Part shown: piece by piece, positions 59,901 to 64,000 of the stretch | How the letters are laid out: the number at the start of each line of letters is the position of its first letter | How positions within the stretch are numbered: the stretch's first letter is position 1 | Assembly: GCF_000237925.1 (NCBI RefSeq) | Contig: NC_031502.1 | Location: forward strand, 34,463,299-34,527,298 | Direction of reading: 5' to 3' | DNA length: 64,000 nucleotides | DNA from: Schistosoma mansoni | Lineage: Eukaryota; Platyhelminthes; Trematoda; Strigeidida; Schistosomatidae | Position numbers and translations under genes: made by a program | The notes under the pieces: generated by a model | Databases searched by the model: none | The model's input: only the letters and a program-made list of their open reading frames with translations | Told to the model about the DNA's origin: nothing

Positions 59901-62900
59901 TGTGTAAAATACTTTTTAAACCATGGTTGCTTTTTGCAAAGTTGTTTGATTCATCAAACCATACTGTTCAGTAACTCATTGAATGGAATTATGGTTAATT
60001 GTAGATGTTGGGAGATAGAGGGGATCAACTCTTGTTAAATACTTTGACGCGTAATAAAGATAGAGCGTTTTATCTTCAACATGCTCTTCATAGTATTTTT
60101 GAAGCAACTAACAATCGAGAATCCGTCAAACCAGATCTTCTGCAAGTAAGTATCATATTTGTGTGCTTATTATTTTCTGCCAAGGTAAACTTTTCATTTT
60201 TATAAAATGGGAAGTTTGTTAAATATTGTGTCTCGCGGTAGGGGTGTTGTTTACGAAATTGAGAGGACGAAAAGTGAATGTCAGGCGCTTTAACCGGGTT
60301 GGTGTATACGGAACATCCACTTAGGGGATTTGGAAAAGTCTGATTCCCAACCACTGGTGCACATGAGCTCCAGAATCCTGAGGGAACAAAAGGTATATGA
60401 ACCTATTGCTGGTCACCGGCTACCATGGAACTGCATCTCCTTACGTTGTTCCACTGTCTTGCGAGTTAAACCTCTAGGTCAAAGGCTTGGGGTGGGGCTC
60501 CTTAAGAAAACCATTTGCCTTGGTCTGGGCACCCGTGCAATATCACAGCCCTTACACAAATCTAATGAGATGACAATTACGTCACGAAATACTATGCTCG
60601 CTTCATTTAGAATTCAGACAATTAACATTCACTTGATAACACATTATTACTGGCGTCCCTCTGCATCTCAAGCCTGGACTCAGATTGATCGGATCATGAT
60701 CAGCTACCGCTGGTGTGGTTGTGTACAAGACTGCCGCTACTTTTGGGGTACCTATCTGGACTCTCATCATGCTCTTGTTTGCGCCAATCTTACTTTACTT
60801 TTCAGTGGCCAACAAATTTATCGTCCTAAACGGATTAATGTCAGTACATTGATTGCAGCTTCTATCGGAACTAGATGTCAAACCGAGCTAGGTTTAAGAC
60901 TAGCTGCCATCCCACCGAAAAGTATAGACGAGCATTGGTTGCAGTTACATGACGCCATGAAAATGGTTAGTAAAGTCGCTTACGGCTACGCAAAACGTCC
61001 TACTTATGAGCATTGGGTTTCTTTAGGCTCTTTACAACTCATCGAGACCCGTCGGTCTACTCCGGGTGACCACGAGTTTGACCACAAACGAAGACTGTTA
61101 CGTAATGGAACTGGACAAGGCTTGCGTAAGGACCGAGAAGCTTGGTGGTCAGAGCGTGCTAATGAGTTGGGAGCAGCAGCTTCATCTGATAACTCCCGAA
61201 AGCTTTTTCAATTCATCCGAGTCACTGGCAAGAAAAGGTCTGGTGTGAGTTAAACAATCTGTGAGGATGACGGGATGATAATCAGTAAAAACTGCCGATA
61301 TCTCGGACGATGGACAGAGTTCTTCGAAGGGCAGTTCAACTGGCCTGCTGCTCCGGCAACATCGATCAGACTGTCCTTCTCCTTTCATGACCTGTAAAGA
61401 CTGATCCACCAGATGAAGCGGAGTTCCGCGAGAAACTTCAACTCCTGAGGCATGACACATTACCAGGTCCAGATGACTTACCTCCGGCCCGTTTTGAAGA
61501 TGGTGGTATCTTTTTGGTTAAGGAAATGACTACGTTGTTTACAAAAGTTTGGGAGCTAGAGATTGCGTCCAAAATATTGGCTTCTGTCATACTTCGTAGG
61601 TTGTTTAAAACCCAGGAAAGATTGACTTGCGAGGAGCAGGCTGGTTTCCGTTCTGGTCGAGAATGTATTGATCATATCTTCACCTTCCACCAAATGTTAG
61701 AACACCGTCATACTTATCACATGCCAACAATCGTAGCGTTTCTTGACATCAGGACTGCCTTCGATCCGTTGGACCGGACTGCTCTCTGAGATTTTCTTTT
61801 AAAGAAGGGTGTGCCTGAGAAGTTTATTAACATCTTAAACGCCCTATATACAAACACCTCAGGTAGAGCGAGAGCATACAACCACCTTTCTTCACCGTTC
61901 CATTCGAGCAGTGGGGATAAACAGGGTCGCCCAATCTCACCATTCCTCTTCAACTTTGCCATCAATGACATTCTGGAAACGGCTCTGATGGATGTAAGTA
62001 ATGGCGGTGTGGATCTGTTGCCTGGAGAAAGACTTCTCGACCTTGAGTATGCGGATGATGGTGTCTTACTGTGCGATAATGCCCAACCCATGCAATCCGC
62101 ACTTCATCAGTTCGGTCAGTCACAACGTAGAACTTCGTACGTACATACATCAGTTCCAGTTGCCATATCACATTAGCACAGAGATGTAGTTGTCGAATCA
62201 AATCCCATAGTGGCAGACGTAGTAAAAGTATAAGCAGTAATCCGAAAGATTAGGATTGCAAACTTCAGTCTTTTATTCTTTCCGAGATTCATTAATCTGT
62301 GTAAACTAACACTTTATATCATTATAAGTGTGTATTTCAAGTCATAACTTTGTTTCATTAGTTAAATATCTGCTTACTTTCTCAGTCACAGTAATTTCTT
62401 CACACATGTCAGGAGGACTAACTAATTATCTGTCTTAGATGTAGAATTTTAGACAAGGGGACCGAATTAGTTGTTGTTATTATTGGGAATTTTTCGATAT
62501 GTAGTTTTGACTGATTCAAGTAATCGGCAGAAAAACTTCCACTTGGTCAAAACAAGATGTCACATTCGCCATGTATAAGGCTACTGACTTAGCTTAGTTT
62601 TTTTTGTTGAATAACATCAGCTTTCTGAGTAAGGTCTGTGACAAGTAGAAATCAGTGACTGAATTCAGTAGTTATAGGTGCAGTCATCTATTTAGCTTTA
62701 CGTCACATACAGATTATTTTATACTCAAACCAGTAAACTGTGGTCCCAAGTTTTAAATGGTTATATGTCCAACGTGTCAGTTTTTTTGTTGAGACAGTTA
62801 TTTCAATATGTTTTTCTTTTTGTTGTTAATATTACTTTATGAATGTTTTTATTCACATGTTAGATATCCTTGTATTGTAGTATGGCTTTAGAAGTGGCTA

Positions 62901-63152
62901 AATATCTTCCTTACTTTTCAGGCTGTTTTGCGCGTAATGAGGTTACATTTACGCAGAATGGAAATGATATTGGCAGGAACTGCTGTGATTTACAACTTAA
63001 CTCGGGGTGAACAAAGCAATCAGTTACCTATTGATCTACTAAATCGTGCAGTACGTATGACTTTAACGGCGATGGAAAAGTTTCCAGACAATAGACAGTT
63101 GCAAAAGAATTGCTTTTTAACGTTGTGCAGTGACACTGTACTTTATCGTGCT
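56924..63152 (+). CDS. ZYG11B: ZYG11B/ZER1-type substrate receptor of CUL2 E3 ligase, internal exons
   Basis: Four plus-strand exons join in phase: 56924-57770, 57809-57926, 60005-60145 and 62922-63152, about 445 residues. The first begins mid-codon after TTTTTTCAG, with a stop just upstream in frame, so a start exon lies upstream. The N-terminal block (SSLEDLCVRC) parallels the ZYG11 VHL-box region (SLLDICLNFL). Leucine-rich repeats follow (VQNLMCLNISGTSI, LRYLNISRTRVTDITPLL, RDRLNGLIMHRLQL, LPFLEHIDLSGNQF), then the start of the armadillo-like part (NKDRAFYLQHALHSIFEATN, FPDNRQLQKNCFLTLCSD), matching human ZYG11B/ZER1. The rest of the armadillo domain, which binds Gly N-degrons, would be downstream of the window. 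The family bridges CUL2-ElonginBC to proteins with N-terminal glycine. I cannot tell ZYG11B from ZER1. The first intron is 38 nt; the larger ones hold mobile DNA. Confidence 0.88.
58020..58785 (+). repeat. Hammerhead-bearing dispersed repeat, split by a retroposon
   Basis: 58025-58110 matches the fragment at 1856-1970. The repeat runs to 58153 and resumes at 58663 after a retroposon insertion. The continuation 58663-58785 starts GTGGAATCCAGGACGCGCGTTTC and ends with its near reverse complement GAAACGAGCGGCCTAGATTCCAC, a dyad of about 110 bp. On the plus strand CTGACGA, stem II GTTCC/GGGAC and GAAAC are complete, but the triplet is no longer GTC. On the minus strand GAAACGCGCGTCCTGGATTCCAC is good, but the CUGANGA box has decayed. 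Neither strand has a full active core. Confidence 0.6.
58154..58662 (+). mobile_element. ~0.5-kb non-LTR retroposon, copy D, with 11-bp target duplication
   Basis: This is the cleanest copy. The head AATGCCCTGGTACGGCCGAG follows the target duplication TGTGGAATCCA (58143-58153), whose second copy is 58663-58673 directly after the AAATAAATAAATAAATA tail. The 509-bp length and tail support target-primed insertion. It landed in the hammerhead-bearing repeat, inside a ZYG11B/ZER1 intron. Open frames inside are not conserved in other copies. Confidence 0.85.
58786..60004. other. Intronic sequence of the ZYG11B/ZER1 gene
   Basis: No repeat recognised. An 87-codon frame at 59303-59566 has protein-like composition but no family match, and it is not needed to connect the flanking exons, which join directly in phase. 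Confidence 0.4.
60228..60575 (+). mobile_element. ~0.5-kb non-LTR retroposon, copy E, truncated at both ends
   Basis: It starts inside the family sequence (GGGGTGTTGTTTACGAAATTG) and stops after CACAAATCTAATGAGATGACAATT, without the usual end or tail. It abuts RTE-type LINE sequence on its right. The open frame that runs through both is a chance fusion of two elements. Confidence 0.7.
60590..62112 (+). mobile_element. RTE-type (SR3/Perere-3-like) LINE fragment in a ZYG11B/ZER1 intron
   Basis: The end of the endonuclease (ASQAWTQIDRIMISYRWCGC, LDSHHALVCANLTLLFSG) runs to the linker (QIYRPKRINVSTLIA to DREAWWSERANELGAAASSD), then reverse transcriptase in several frames: TCEEQAGFRSGRECIDHIFT, TIVAFLDIRTAFDPLDRTAL, GDKQGRPISPFLFNFAINDI and catalytic LLDLEYADDGVLLCDN. 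Stops and shifts separate the parts near 61250, 61500 and 61790. It breaks off after the YADD motif into the short repeat at 62112. It is non-functional. Confidence 0.8.
62112..62265 (+). repeat. Short dispersed repeat, second copy
   Basis: CAGTCACAACGTAGAAC, GTACGTACATACATC, CATTAGCACAGAGATG and AAGATTAGG match 16800-17040 in order. It may be a shared 3' end or a separate SINE-like unit; it directly follows the LINE reverse-transcriptase fragment here. Confidence 0.6.
62266..62921. other. Intronic sequence, nothing recognised
   Basis: AT-rich remainder of the intron before the last visible ZYG11B/ZER1 exon. Confidence 0.45.
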
Positions 63153-64000
63153 GTAAGTAAAAAAATATGTCCATCTGTGCTGCAGCGATTGTAGTTTTGC
63201 TGTTTAATGAATTAATATGTAAGCTATTATATGTTGTTTTAGTTGTTCAGTTTTCAACTGAATTTAGCATGTTGACTAATTATTCCATGCATAATAAAGA
63301 AAATGTCAGTGATAAAATCTCGTAACTAGTAATTTGAGTTCCATTTTTTGCCTATAGTTCGAGGTGTTATTGATTTTATGTGCATAAAAATTGGTTTGTC
63401 TAACAACAAGCTGCTTGTATAATTCTTTATGCTTTTCCAGTATGAATTAGCATTTTTGGAGTCGCCTTTTGATTGGACTTTTATACTGTTTAAATTTGAC
63501 AATTGAGTAATCACAAGGTAATGATTAGTACGGGCATCTTGAAATTACTCATTAGCTAACAGTAATTTTGTAGTTCGTGTCTTGTAGACTGGTGTTACAT
63601 AATCTACTATTATATCTTGTAGTAAAGCTTTACAAATGGATTCGAACTTCTGAACATAAATTTGCTAACCGTTCACTAAAAGAAAGTTTGTAGGAACCTT
63701 GATCCATATATACGAATACCGAAAATGACGCTTTGAAAACAGTTAGTTTTTAAAAGCATAGATGAATTGTATAACCATGGATAGTGAACTCCAGGTACCG
63801 TTAGTGAACAGTTATGCGTTACACGAATATGATTCAAATGCAAAAAATATTGAAGTGCTTCTAACCCGTAGATCCCTCGAAAAAACATTCTAGTACGACT
63901 CATTTCTTAATTTATCCATATTTTTTGCAAATACTCCTGTGGTTTAGTTATGGCGGTCACCCATTACCGATAAAAGTTTAGGAGAGACGGTATTAAACCC
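63153..64000. other. Start of the next ZYG11B/ZER1 intron
   Basis: The donor GTAAGT follows the exon end at 63152. No further exon encoding the rest of the armadillo domain was recognised before the window ends. Confidence 0.45.

Noticed and set aside
1-64000. CRISPR arrays, canonical tRNA or rRNA genes
   Set aside because: None seen. The only tRNA-like sequence is the SINE head near 5437-5499, and the repeats are dispersed rather than regularly spaced.

Overview
This looks like nuclear DNA from a parasitic flatworm, almost certainly a schistosome (Schistosoma). The base composition is AT-rich. Long non-coding stretches are filled with trematode-type mobile elements: SMα-like SINEs carrying hammerhead ribozymes, RTE/SR2-like and CR1-like LINEs, a CsRn1/Boudicca-type gypsy element and BEL/Pao remains. 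The host genes have small exons, introns of several kilobases and one 36-nt micro-intron. There is no bacterial-style operon organisation. Products were assigned by recognising motifs and families from memory; no search was run.

Four host genes are supported. (1) 6762-11213 (+): the last two exons of a small GPI-anchored Ly6/CD59-type three-finger protein with ten cysteines. (2) 13428-19272 (-): an SGTA-type co-chaperone with three TPR units, the full carboxylate clamp and a QQLAQQL-type C-terminus, in at least seven exons. (3) 38935-41965 (-): a 196-residue J-domain protein with HPD and a C-terminal membrane helix (DNAJC4/DNAJC30-like), in three exons. (4) 56924-63152 and beyond (+): internal exons of a ZYG11B/ZER1-type substrate receptor of a CUL2 ubiquitin ligase; both ends lie outside what can be seen. 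SGTA and the J-protein both belong to Hsp70 biology, but they are about 20 kb apart and nothing suggests they are co-regulated.

Layout. 1-13.4 kb: SINEs, two copies of a 285-bp MITE, a 200-N assembly gap flanked by perfect inverted arms, and the Ly6 gene. 13.4-19.5 kb: SGTA, with old LINE and retroposon insertions in its largest intron. 20.6-38 kb: an old RTE LINE split by later insertions, an almost full-length SR2-like LINE with a 14-bp target duplication, a decayed CR1-like LINE, and a LINE-gypsy junction. 39-42 kb: the J-protein. 43.6-49 kb: a complete, very young gypsy element (two 326-bp LTRs differing at one base, 4-bp target duplication). 49-56 kb: truncated CR1-like, BEL/Pao and gypsy remains and an old solo LTR related to the young element. 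56.9-63.2 kb: the ZYG11B/ZER1 gene, whose introns hold a retroposon, a hammerhead-bearing repeat and an RTE fragment.

The most interesting material is the set of hammerhead ribozymes (three copies with every core residue present, plus decayed ones of two families), a head-to-head SINE pair forming a long fold-back, the young gypsy insertion splitting an unexplained open frame, and the inverted arms around the assembly gap. I do not see a clearly new multi-gene system.
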